A stretch of 64,000 bases of DNA from positions 1 to 64,000 of the forward strand of contig NZ_JAIMJB010000001.1 of assembly GCF_021295345.1 (NCBI RefSeq). The letters are read 5' to 3'. The stretch comes from Motilimonas eburnea. Its GTDB lineage: Bacteria > Pseudomonadota > Gammaproteobacteria > Enterobacterales > CBDFNC01. The stretch's first letter is position 1, and the number at the start of each line of letters is the position of its first letter. A program made the position numbers and the translations under genes. Under the pieces are notes generated by a model. That model saw only the letters and a program-made list of their open reading frames with translations, did no database searches and had not been told where the DNA came from. This document shows positions 26,614-34,383 of the stretch, piece after piece.

Positions 26614-27516
26614 TCAACTAAAACAAGTGGTTAGTAATGTACGTAACCAAACGTTAGCTGGATTCTTATCCATTTTTTTTGACCAATTCATATACATGCT
26701 CATGGGGGCCACTTTAAACGGAACGGGTAAGATTCTGATGGGTAAATACTGTTGCAATTCCATTGCGATGCTCTCGCTACAACAACCTAGGGCATCGCTT
26801 TTTGCAACCATGGCAACCAAGGCCAAAATGGAGGCTTGTTCGCTGTAGAGTGCTCTTTTTGGCAGAGGTTCAAACGCCAATTCATCGACCACAGACTTAT
26901 TGAATCGTCTTAAATTTAAGGTGACATGGCGCTCGTTGAAAAACTGCTCATAGCTGAGGTGATCTTGAATTCTGGGGTGGTCAAGGCGGCAAATACAGCA
27001 CATCTTATCTTCTAACAGTTTCTGTGAATTGATGCTGGCACTGCCAGGTTTGATGAAATCCAAAATCAGGTCAACTTGGCCAATGGCCAGATCATCATAG
27101 GTTTCTTCTTCGTATTTTGAAAAAGCCTTGACGATCACTTGGCATTGGTAAGGACTGAGCAGCTGGGTCAGCTTGTCATTAATGTTAAGCATGTAGCCTT
27201 CATTGGCGTAAACAATTAATTCGCGATGGCTGGTTTTTGGATCAAATGCTTCGTAACCTTTGACGGTTTGTTCCAACGCTAACAATTGCGGTTGCACTTG
27301 GCGGAACAAATCATGGGCGCTGATGGTCGGTTCAACGCCTTTGCTCTTACGGGTAAAAAGCTCGACGCCCAAACGGGTGTTCAATCGTTTGATGGCATGG
27401 CTGACCGCTGAAGGCGTTAAATCTAATTGCTCGGCGCTGTGGCTATAGGAGCAGGTTTGATACACGTGAGTAAACACGCGCAATAGGTTTAAATCAAAGT
27501 GATCGGTTTGTGCCAT
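26614..27516 (-). CDS. LysR-family transcriptional regulator
   Basis: 300 residues: winged helix-turn-helix at about 1-65 (DLNLLRVFTHVYQ, LDLTPSAVSHAIKRLN, GVELFTR) and a periplasmic-binding-like effector domain at about 90-295. The start at 27516 has TAGGTAGGG upstream; an ATG five codons earlier lacks a site. It heads the minus-strand run with DUF3080, DUF3541 and the HBM-like gene, and is divergent from the hybrid kinase gene. The 11-bp tandem repeats in the divergent region could be operator sites, but LysR sites are normally T-N11-A dyads, so this is unproven. Confidence 0.85.
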   Translation of the reverse strand: MAQTDHFDLNLLRVFTHVYQTCSYSHSAEQLDLTPSAVSHAIKRLNTRLGVELFTRKSKGVEPTISAHDLFRQVQPQLLALEQTVKGYEAFDPKTSHRELIVYANEGYMLNINDKLTQLLSPYQCQVIVKAFSKYEEETYDDLAIGQVDLILDFIKPGSASINSQKLLEDKMCCICRLDHPRIQDHLSYEQFFNERHVTLNLRRFNKSVVDELAFEPLPKRALYSEQASILALVAMVAKSDALGCCSESIAMELQQYLPIRILPVPFKVAPMSMYMNWSKKMDKNPANVWLRTLLTTCFS

Positions 27517-27578
27517 AACCCTACCTAACATGCTGAAGTGAAATCTGTTTATAGCATGATGATGAGCGTCTTGTCTGC

Positions 27579-27622
27579 TCTAGGTGCACCTTAGGTATGC
27601 CTTAGGTACGCCTTAGGTACGC
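27579..27622. repeat. Tandem 11-bp repeats in divergent promoter region
   Basis: Four consecutive 11-base units of the form CTTAGGTACGC: 27579 (TCTAGGTGCAC), 27590 (CTTAGGTATGC), 27601 and 27612 (both exactly CTTAGGTACGC), followed by a decayed unit at 27623. The period is one DNA turn, placing each copy on the same face. The block ends 24 bases before the hybrid kinase ATG and 63 bases from the LysR start. Confidence 0.85.
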
Positions 27623-27646
27623 CTTTGGCAGACTCAAGGTTCGGAA

Positions 27647-29425
27647 ATGTTGAAAACTTGGGCTAGACTCAATGAAAAGTCATCAAAACTTCTCTTAATG
27701 TCTGAACTTCAAGGTAAAATTAAATCACGAAATCGATGGGCACTGCTAACCATTGCGGTGTTACTGTCTATGTCTATGTTAATGATTCAATATTTTATCT
27801 CGTTGCAGCGGGCCGATTCTGAAGTCATCAATATTGCGGGTAAGCAGCGTATGTTGTCGCAACAAATTACCCTATATATTGCCTTATCAACCTCTTCTCC
27901 TGATGCTGCTGCACGCTATCGAATCAAGCTTGCAACTGCCATTGAGCAATTTATTGCCGGCCATCGGCACCTACTTAGTGTCGACAATGGCGGTCAGTAT
28001 TTGTACCTAGATAAAGAATTGCAACAATATTACTTCGGGGCGCCAACAGATCTCGACAAATTAACCCGGCATTATTATCAACATGCCCTGTCTTTACTTG
28101 ATGGGCTGGGCCAATCTTCGATGGTCGATATCGAGCACCATGAACAAATAGCCCACCTTTTACTATCCAAGTTAGACGGTGCGGTTGCGTTATTTGAAGA
28201 CAAAGCCAGTCAAAAAGTGACCTTGCTATCGGTTTTAGAATTGCTCACTTGGCTGACCATGTTGGCCTTATTAGCCCTGCAGCTTAAGCGGGTTTTTATC
28301 CCGATGGAGCAAATGATTGCAACGACCTTAAGCCGGCTGACGACAGAGCAGCAACGAACAGAGCAAGTCAATCAAAGTAAAGACCGTTTTATCGCTCGCG
28401 TCAGTCACGAGCTGCGCACCCCTTTACAGGGCTTACTCAGTGCAATTGAAAACCTCACGGTCAACACGGGTCGGCATGGCATTAAGTTGCAAGCCCAGCA
28501 CAGTGTAAGCCGCTTATTGCTGGTATTAGATGAGCTAAGTGATTATCACCAGCTTGCGACGGGCCAGTGGCAATTATTTCCCAGTGTGGCCAATTTACAA
28601 CAAAACCTGATGGCGGTGCTGCCTGCCTTTGATTATGCCTGTCAAGAAAAGGGGCTGGAGCTGAAGGTAGATTTTGATGCTAGCTTAAATTGTGATGCCC
28701 AGTTAGACCATGCTCGGTTAACCCAAGTGGTCAATATTTTGCTCTCCAATGCCCTAAAATATACTCACCAAGGCTTCATTTCTGTGGCGGCTAAAGTTGA
28801 GGCAAACCAGCTTTATTTGGAAGTCAAAGATAGCGGGATCGGCTTCAACGGGGTGTACCCTTATTTAAATGATCAAGGAAGCGAAGAAGACCACTATTTT
28901 CAGGGGCTGCAAACCAGCTTAGCTCGCTTGCAATACATCTTGTCCAAGCAAAATGCGCAGGTTGAATTTAGTGATAACCAACCTCAAGGGGCGGGTGTCA
29001 GTCTGGTTATACCGCTAATCACGGTCACCCATGATTTAGCCCAATGGACGCCTAAGTGTGCGCTGATTGTCGAAGATGAAAGGGTGAACACCCTAGTGTT
29101 ACAGCAGTTATTAAGTCATCTTGGTATTGACTGTGATGCGGTGGAAAATGGCCTGTTAGCGACACAACAATTGGCTGAGCGTGAATACGATGTCGTTTTA
29201 ATGGATATTAATATGCCAGTGATGGATGGTTTTGCCGCCATCGAAGCCATTCGCAATCAATTACATTGCCAAACACCGATTTTGGTGGTGACCGCCAACA
29301 CGGCGGCCAGCACGTTAACGCGGATCTACCAACTGGGGGCGAATGGACATCTGTATAAGCCCATCAACTCGACCAGCTTAACCACGGCGTTGAATATGTT
29401 AGGGGCTAAATTAGCGAGTGGCTAA
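27647..29425 (+). CDS. Hybrid sensor histidine kinase (PilJ-type sensor, HisKA, HATPase, receiver)
   Basis: 592 residues: transmembrane helix about 31-52, periplasmic type-IV-pilus-MCP (PilJ-like) domain with INIAGKQRMLSQQ, second helix about 196-216, HisKA with phospho-His254 in RVSHELRTPL, ATPase domain with N box LSNALKY and G1 DSGIGF (395-400), receiver with Asp520 in LMDINMP and Lys571. The usual glycine-rich G2 box is replaced by GLQTSLARL, so ATP-lid binding may be altered. PilJ domains in several proteins sense nitrate/nitrite, but that ligand is only a guess. Start chosen for AAGG seven bases upstream. No cognate regulator is adjacent. Confidence 0.85.
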   Translation: MLKTWARLNEKSSKLLLMSELQGKIKSRNRWALLTIAVLLSMSMLMIQYFISLQRADSEVINIAGKQRMLSQQITLYIALSTSSPDAAARYRIKLATAIEQFIAGHRHLLSVDNGGQYLYLDKELQQYYFGAPTDLDKLTRHYYQHALSLLDGLGQSSMVDIEHHEQIAHLLLSKLDGAVALFEDKASQKVTLLSVLELLTWLTMLALLALQLKRVFIPMEQMIATTLSRLTTEQQRTEQVNQSKDRFIARVSHELRTPLQGLLSAIENLTVNTGRHGIKLQAQHSVSRLLLVLDELSDYHQLATGQWQLFPSVANLQQNLMAVLPAFDYACQEKGLELKVDFDASLNCDAQLDHARLTQVVNILLSNALKYTHQGFISVAAKVEANQLYLEVKDSGIGFNGVYPYLNDQGSEEDHYFQGLQTSLARLQYILSKQNAQVEFSDNQPQGAGVSLVIPLITVTHDLAQWTPKCALIVEDERVNTLVLQQLLSHLGIDCDAVENGLLATQQLAEREYDVVLMDINMPVMDGFAAIEAIRNQLHCQTPILVVTANTAASTLTRIYQLGANGHLYKPINSTSLTTALNMLGAKLASG

Positions 29426-29443
29426 ATTAGTTAGTCGTTAAAT

Positions 29444-30433
29444 CTAGGCCTCATTAGGGTAGTTGAGCTGCCAATCTTGGCGTAGCTGATCCATTAATCC
29501 CAATACGCTAAGGCTAAGCTTTGCGGGCACCAAGGGACTCATTGTGAGTCCTTGCGCCAAACAAGCTTGCATGTGCCGCACTTCTAATTCATAGGCACTG
29601 CCTTGATAGGGGCAGGGAAGCGTTTTAAGTAAGTGCCCACTTTTATCTATCACCTTGATGGCACTTGGGGCAAAGCTAAAGTTATCAATTTCTGCCATGG
29701 CTTTATCGCCCATTACCCTCGCTTGGCAGGGGATGTAATGACCGATACTAAAATCCAAATTGGCCATTAAGCCATGTTTAAAAACTAGCTGCACTTGAGC
29801 GTGTAAATCCACGCCCGTTGGCGCTTTTTCCACTTGGCTATGTCGTTGAGTGATGTCGCCCCCGCCTATAAGGTAAGCAAACGTCAAGGGGTAGATGCCG
29901 ATGTCTAGCAGCGCGCCGCCGCCTAAATCTGGATTAAATACGCGGTTTTGCCAGTCTTGCTCCGCCGCAAACCCCATACTTGCTTGAATGCCTTTTAGTT
30001 GGCCTAACTCACCATCGGCAATGAGTTTTTGCAGTGTGCTAAAAGCAGGAAACTGCGGGATCATCATGGCTTCCATCAGCATCACTTGATGCTTTTTGGC
30101 GAGGGCAAAAAGCTCGTCGGCTTGTTGGCGGTTTAAACAGATAGGTTTTTCACACAACACGGCTTTGCCCGCCAAAATACTTGCCTTGGCTTGGCTGTAG
30201 TGAAAAGGATGGGGGCTGGCAATATAGACGATATCTAGGCTTGGCTCGGCTAACATCTGCGCGAGATCGTCATAGTAATGGCTGGCATTGTGTTGCTTGG
30301 CAAATGCTTCGGCCGAGCTAAGGGTTCGCGAATAGACCGCCATTAGGTTAGCATCTTGGACTTGTGCTATCCCATTGGCAAATTGTGTGGCGATATTGCC
30401 GGTGGCGATAATTCCCCAGTTAAAACGTGGCAT
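29444..30433 (-). CDS. Gfo/Idh/MocA-family NAD(P)-dependent oxidoreductase
   Basis: 329 residues with an N-terminal Rossmann fold (GIIATGNIATQFANGI), the EKP motif (VLCEKPICLN) and the C-terminal alpha/beta dimer domain (MGFAAEQDWQNRVFNPDLGGGALLDIGIYPL split over the active site: G-x-GGGALLDIG-Y). Acts on a sugar or polyol derivative, or a dihydrodiol; no pathway neighbours tell which. ATG at 30433 is preferred (AAGG six bases upstream) over the one at 30439. Divergent from the LysE-type exporter. Confidence 0.88.
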   Translation of the reverse strand: MPRFNWGIIATGNIATQFANGIAQVQDANLMAVYSRTLSSAEAFAKQHNASHYYDDLAQMLAEPSLDIVYIASPHPFHYSQAKASILAGKAVLCEKPICLNRQQADELFALAKKHQVMLMEAMMIPQFPAFSTLQKLIADGELGQLKGIQASMGFAAEQDWQNRVFNPDLGGGALLDIGIYPLTFAYLIGGGDITQRHSQVEKAPTGVDLHAQVQLVFKHGLMANLDFSIGHYIPCQARVMGDKAMAEIDNFSFAPSAIKVIDKSGHLLKTLPCPYQGSAYELEVRHMQACLAQGLTMSPLVPAKLSLSVLGLMDQLRQDWQLNYPNEA

Positions 30434-30537
30434 TGGCATCCTTGATATTTAGATTGATTTGATTGTGATGGCGCTTGTATAGTGAAACTCTTTTCAGTCG
30501 TACTTTAAAATTTCTTTAGCAGCTTAGGAAGCACTTC

Positions 30538-31170
30538 ATGGATCTTTGGCAAGGCTTGATATTAATTACCTCAATTCATCTGTTGGCTGCAGCCTCACCC
30601 GGGCCAGATTTTGTGTTGGTGTCGCAGCAAACCTTAAGCCGCGGCAAAAAAGCCGGTTTGCTTTGCAGTGTGGGTATCGCGTTGGGGCTTTCCATTCATA
30701 TTCTTTATTCGGCCTTTGGCTTAGCCGCGGTGATTGCCAATTCGACGAGCTTACTTTGGCTGATAAAGGTCTTAGGCGGGGGATACCTTTGTTATCTGGG
30801 CATAAAAGGGCTATTGGCCAAGCCGATTGCGCCTAGTGCGTCAGCTGAGTCTGTTGCGCCAGTTAAGCCATTATCTGGTGCGAAAACCATAGGTTTAGGC
30901 TTTTTATGCAACGCCCTTAATCCTAAGGCGCCGATTTATTTTGTGTCCCTGTTTACCCTAGTGCTCACCCCAGATATTCCCATGGGCCATTTATTTATCT
31001 ATGGCGTATGGATGATGGTGATCCAATTAGCTTGGTTTTCGGCCGTGGTTGGCCTGTTATCTCGCCCCGCGATCAATCGTAAATTTATGCGTTTGGGTCA
31101 TTGGTTAGATCGCATCTTAGGCGGTGCCATGGTGGCATTAGGATTAAAAATTATAGTGAGTAAGAGTTAG
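30538..31170 (+). CDS. LysE/RhtB-family amino-acid exporter
   Basis: 210 residues with six hydrophobic helices. It starts with the family pattern AAASPGPDFVLVSQQTLSRGKKAG, followed by KVLGGGYLCYLGIKGL and a central loop rich in Ala/Pro/Ser, then FLCNALNPKAPIYF. RhtB proteins export neutral amino acids or homoserine lactone-like compounds; the substrate here is unknown. AGGAAG precedes the ATG. A hairpin follows the stop. Confidence 0.9.
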   Translation: MDLWQGLILITSIHLLAAASPGPDFVLVSQQTLSRGKKAGLLCSVGIALGLSIHILYSAFGLAAVIANSTSLLWLIKVLGGGYLCYLGIKGLLAKPIAPSASAESVAPVKPLSGAKTIGLGFLCNALNPKAPIYFVSLFTLVLTPDIPMGHLFIYGVWMMVIQLAWFSAVVGLLSRPAINRKFMRLGHWLDRILGGAMVALGLKIIVSKS

Positions 31171-31186
31171 CTTTACTGCAACCACA

Positions 31187-31209
31187 AAGCCGCACACTAG
31201 GTGCGGCTT
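31187..31209. terminator. Hairpin between convergent lysE-type and M6 protease genes
   Basis: AAGCCGCAC / GTGCGGCTT form a perfect 9-bp stem around ACTAG, sitting between two converging stops. T-runs are weak on both sides, so it is probably a bidirectional terminator of moderate strength. Confidence 0.6.
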
Positions 31210-31239
31210 GGATAGGGTTTAAGCCTTATGTGTTACCTA

Positions 31240-34188
31240 TTATGTGTAACGCGGTCTTCGTCTTGCTGCGACTAAGCCCATCAATGCAGCTAAGCTAAGC
31301 CAAGTTAGGCTACCCCCGCCGCCAGAGCCAGTTGATACTTGACTCTTAGTTTCGGTTGATGTGGTAGACGGATCAAGATCAACAGGGGCTGTGCTAGGCT
31401 CCGCGGTAGGCGCAATCGTAGGCGCAGCCGTTGGTGCAATAGTTGGCGTAGCCGTTGGCTCTGCGGTAGGGGCCGTTGTGGGTTCAGGCGTTGGCTCTAG
31501 TGTGGGCTCTGGCGTAGGCACGGGCGTAGGCTCTGGCCCATTGATAATGACTTGCACTAGGGCTGTGCTTATCCCGCCTTGGCCGTCACTGATTTCATAA
31601 CTGAATTGATCCCTTAATTGCGTGTTGCTGGCAAGAGAGCGGCTTAACTGGCTATCAAACTCGATTTGATGATTAACGATACGGGCCTGACCGTGAGTTG
31701 GGGCGCTGACAATGCGTGTAAGGGTTAACGCATCACCATCGATATCAATATCGTTGGTCAGCACATCTAGCATGGCGAGACTATTTACGTCTTGGTGAAA
31801 ATCATCATCTTGAGCATTGGGCGCGTCGTTCATGGCCGCGATAGTGAGGCTAACTTGTGCTGGCTTGGATTTCACCCCGTTCGCCAAGATCACCCGATAA
31901 CGAAAGCTGTCCTCGCCATTGGCATTGGCAGTGGCTTGATAAAGGCCGCTGGCGGTATCAAACAGGCCCAACTTAGGCGCTTCGACGAGTTCGATTGCCT
32001 GCATTGGATAGCCCAGCTTAATGAAGTCATTCGCCACAATATCGAGTGTCAACTGAGTGTCCTCATCCAGTTGATAGCTATCGCTTTTGGCTTGCACAAA
32101 CTGGTTTACATCGGTTTCTAATAACGCAGCAAAGGGCGCATTAAGATAACCATAATTAAACAGCGCGCCGTCTTGACGCTCTTGCGTGGTGCCAATCCAG
32201 CTTGGCGTAAGATCGTACAAGCGGCTGCTGTAGTCATGGCTATATACCGGGTTAATTTCGAGCTCGCCGCCGGTCACTTCAAATAATAAGATCCCCTTGC
32301 CTATGGGCAAGCTCACCTGAGATGGCAGCATAATGCGCCCTTGTTCTGCATCAACTTGCCCCTGCCACAGCAACTGAGGTGTCCTTGCGTTGAGATCGAG
32401 GGCTAAGCCGGTACCCTCGCTGGCATAGTAGCTAAGGGTTAGGTCAAGTGGGGCAAAGCCAGTGGCATAGGCAAAATAGTTAAACCCGACAAACTGATCA
32501 AAGGTTTCACTGATATCGATGGCAAAAGCAATGTTGTTTAACTGATGTCCACGGTAAAGATAACCTCGCTCAAGGGGAGTAAACCAAGCACTTTTGTTAG
32601 CGTGATCGGGCAAGGTTAAGGTAAAGCTGGCCTGCTCAGCCTGACTTTGAATGTCGCTGATTTCGACGCCCGTTTGCTGGCCATACACATTCAACAGTGA
32701 CGGCGCTGAATGGTCACCGAGTACTGGGTTTTGACTACTGCCCGGGTAGAGGTCGCCTGCGTCACTTTGACCTTGGTTAAAGCCAAGGTGATTGCGGTTA
32801 TCTGCTTGCATGACTTGTACTTGCATTGGGCTGTTGTCATTAAAAGGCTGGCGAATATCCACGCTGGTGATCAGCACCCCTTCACTCACCAAGGCTTGAT
32901 CGTAGCCTTGCAGGCGGCGGTTTTCTATATACAAGCGAGGCCCTGCCTCCTTAAGATAAGGGTCGAGGTACACCATGGCACTGTCATGCTGCGTATCTAG
33001 CCGATATTGGCCGGATTGGGTTAACACCCTTGGCGTCATGAATCCAGCTGCTTGTTTACTCCATGCCGTCATATTTACTGGGGTGTCACCCGCATAGAGG
33101 TCACCGGGTTTTTGCGTCCATGAGCCCCCACCCATTAGGCCCCATTCACCAATCGAACCACGCTCAAAGTAGGAATATAAGTCGGGTAGGCCTAACATCA
33201 AATGACCCAGTTCATGAACGATCACGCCCAGGGTAGCTTGATTGTCATTTTGAAAGTCACCAAACACGCAGTACTCAGAAATACTCACCTGATCTAAGGT
33301 GATAGCAGTATGGGCCGACTTATGAGGCCAGATGGCAGGGGTCTGCAGGCTGCCTGACATATCATTACCGGCAAATACAAACATCACCGATAGTTCGTCA
33401 GGGCTGATTTCACCGTCTTGGTTGTGATCGTACTGGCTTAAATCAATGTAAGGATCGATCTGTTGGTAGGCTTCGCTAAAGGCATAGTCCAACAGCGTAG
33501 GGCAAAAATGTTGATCGTTACAATTTGGGTGGGTTTGGGCCAGACTGACATTAATAATGCCATCATCCACAGTGCCTGCGGTTTCTTTGGCTGGGACAAC
33601 GTGATACTGGTTATTGGAGTTAGCTAAAAAATAATCCGAGGTGCTCTGACCCTCATGGCCAAATACGCGTTGACTAAAGTCATGCACCATATTCTGGTCG
33701 CTAAATGACACTTGCACCACTAATAATGGCTGCGTCACCGTTTTATCAGACGCGCTTCTCCTTTGAATGTGTTGGCGCGCTTGAGGTCTCGTTTGCTCCG
33801 CCTTGGCAAATGCTTTGTTTTGGATGGCGAAGGTGTTGCCAATAAAGGGATTAAAAAAAGCGAAATCAGGTGCGGGCTGCGCTGCCCTAACCGCGATATC
33901 CGAGGCGACAATATGAGTGCGTGAAACCGCACTTTGGTCTTTAATTTGGGTTGTTCGAGCATATACCCAGTGATCTGCTTTGGCGGGATCGCGCGTTATC
34001 GCTGCCCCTTGCTCTGTTTGGTACCAATGTTGGCCAAAGCCACCGCGTATCTGCACTTGTTGCTCACTGCCATCGGCTAAGGTGATGGTATGGGAGCCGG
34101 AGGCGGGAGGGGTGGCCGCCAAACTAGGCATAGCAATGGGCATAGCGGTGAGCACAGCGAGCCAAGGAAACAGCTTGATCTTGTTCAT
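31240..34188 (-). CDS. Secreted M6-family metalloprotease with GlyGly-CTERM sorting signal
   Basis: 982 residues. Signal peptide MNKIKLFPWLAVLTAMP... with cleavage near SLAA. M6 (immune-inhibitor-A-type) protease domain with an EF-hand-like loop DHNQDGEISPDE and zinc motif HELGHLMLGLPD. Then beta-rich C-terminal domains, including tandem Ig/cadherin-like repeats (NDAPNAQDDDF). After a Pro-Thr linker comes the tail GSGGGG, a hydrophobic helix and ARRRPR, a textbook GlyGly-CTERM signal for rhombosortase, which usually goes with type II secretion. Start set at 34188 with AAAAAGGACGAT upstream. Probably degrades extracellular protein. Confidence 0.88.
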   Translation of the reverse strand: MNKIKLFPWLAVLTAMPIAMPSLAATPPASGSHTITLADGSEQQVQIRGGFGQHWYQTEQGAAITRDPAKADHWVYARTTQIKDQSAVSRTHIVASDIAVRAAQPAPDFAFFNPFIGNTFAIQNKAFAKAEQTRPQARQHIQRRSASDKTVTQPLLVVQVSFSDQNMVHDFSQRVFGHEGQSTSDYFLANSNNQYHVVPAKETAGTVDDGIINVSLAQTHPNCNDQHFCPTLLDYAFSEAYQQIDPYIDLSQYDHNQDGEISPDELSVMFVFAGNDMSGSLQTPAIWPHKSAHTAITLDQVSISEYCVFGDFQNDNQATLGVIVHELGHLMLGLPDLYSYFERGSIGEWGLMGGGSWTQKPGDLYAGDTPVNMTAWSKQAAGFMTPRVLTQSGQYRLDTQHDSAMVYLDPYLKEAGPRLYIENRRLQGYDQALVSEGVLITSVDIRQPFNDNSPMQVQVMQADNRNHLGFNQGQSDAGDLYPGSSQNPVLGDHSAPSLLNVYGQQTGVEISDIQSQAEQASFTLTLPDHANKSAWFTPLERGYLYRGHQLNNIAFAIDISETFDQFVGFNYFAYATGFAPLDLTLSYYASEGTGLALDLNARTPQLLWQGQVDAEQGRIMLPSQVSLPIGKGILLFEVTGGELEINPVYSHDYSSRLYDLTPSWIGTTQERQDGALFNYGYLNAPFAALLETDVNQFVQAKSDSYQLDEDTQLTLDIVANDFIKLGYPMQAIELVEAPKLGLFDTASGLYQATANANGEDSFRYRVILANGVKSKPAQVSLTIAAMNDAPNAQDDDFHQDVNSLAMLDVLTNDIDIDGDALTLTRIVSAPTHGQARIVNHQIEFDSQLSRSLASNTQLRDQFSYEISDGQGGISTALVQVIINGPEPTPVPTPEPTLEPTPEPTTAPTAEPTATPTIAPTAAPTIAPTAEPSTAPVDLDPSTTSTETKSQVSTGSGGGGSLTWLSLAALMGLVAARRRPRYT
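31385..31535 (-). repeat. Pro-Thr-rich linker repeats in the M6 protease gene
   Basis: About a dozen 12-base units, roughly GCCTACGCCAGA-like on the minus strand, encode a series of x-P-T tetrapeptides (EPTP, APTA, APTI). This is a flexible, probably surface-exposed linker between the last folded domain and the C-terminal membrane anchor. Confidence 0.7.
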
Positions 34189-34338
34189 ATCGTCCTTTTT
34201 GTACTGCAAAACAAGGGAACCCATGATTGTCGGTGATTAGGACGATTTCTCTAACCGGATTTAAAAAAGGCTCAGATAATGAGACTGGTTTGCTGTTGTA
34301 GTGAGCAGGGGCTTGTGAGCTTGTATTCCAAAGCAAAC

Positions 34339-34363
34339 AAAAAAGCCCCTGAGGTAGGGGCTT
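34339..34363 (-). terminator. Terminator of the alkylsulfatase gene
   Basis: On the minus strand AAGCCCCT / AGGGGCTT form an 8-bp stem around a 5-base loop, followed by TTTTTTGTTTG. It lies 20 bases beyond the minus-strand stop at 34384. Confidence 0.85.
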
Positions 34364-34383
34364 AAGTCCGTCATGATGTGTGA

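Noticed and set aside
31361-31600. Plus-strand Gly/Val-rich frame opposite the M6 protease linker
   Set aside because: It is the antisense shadow of the Pro-Thr repeats; no ribosome binding site and no independent support.
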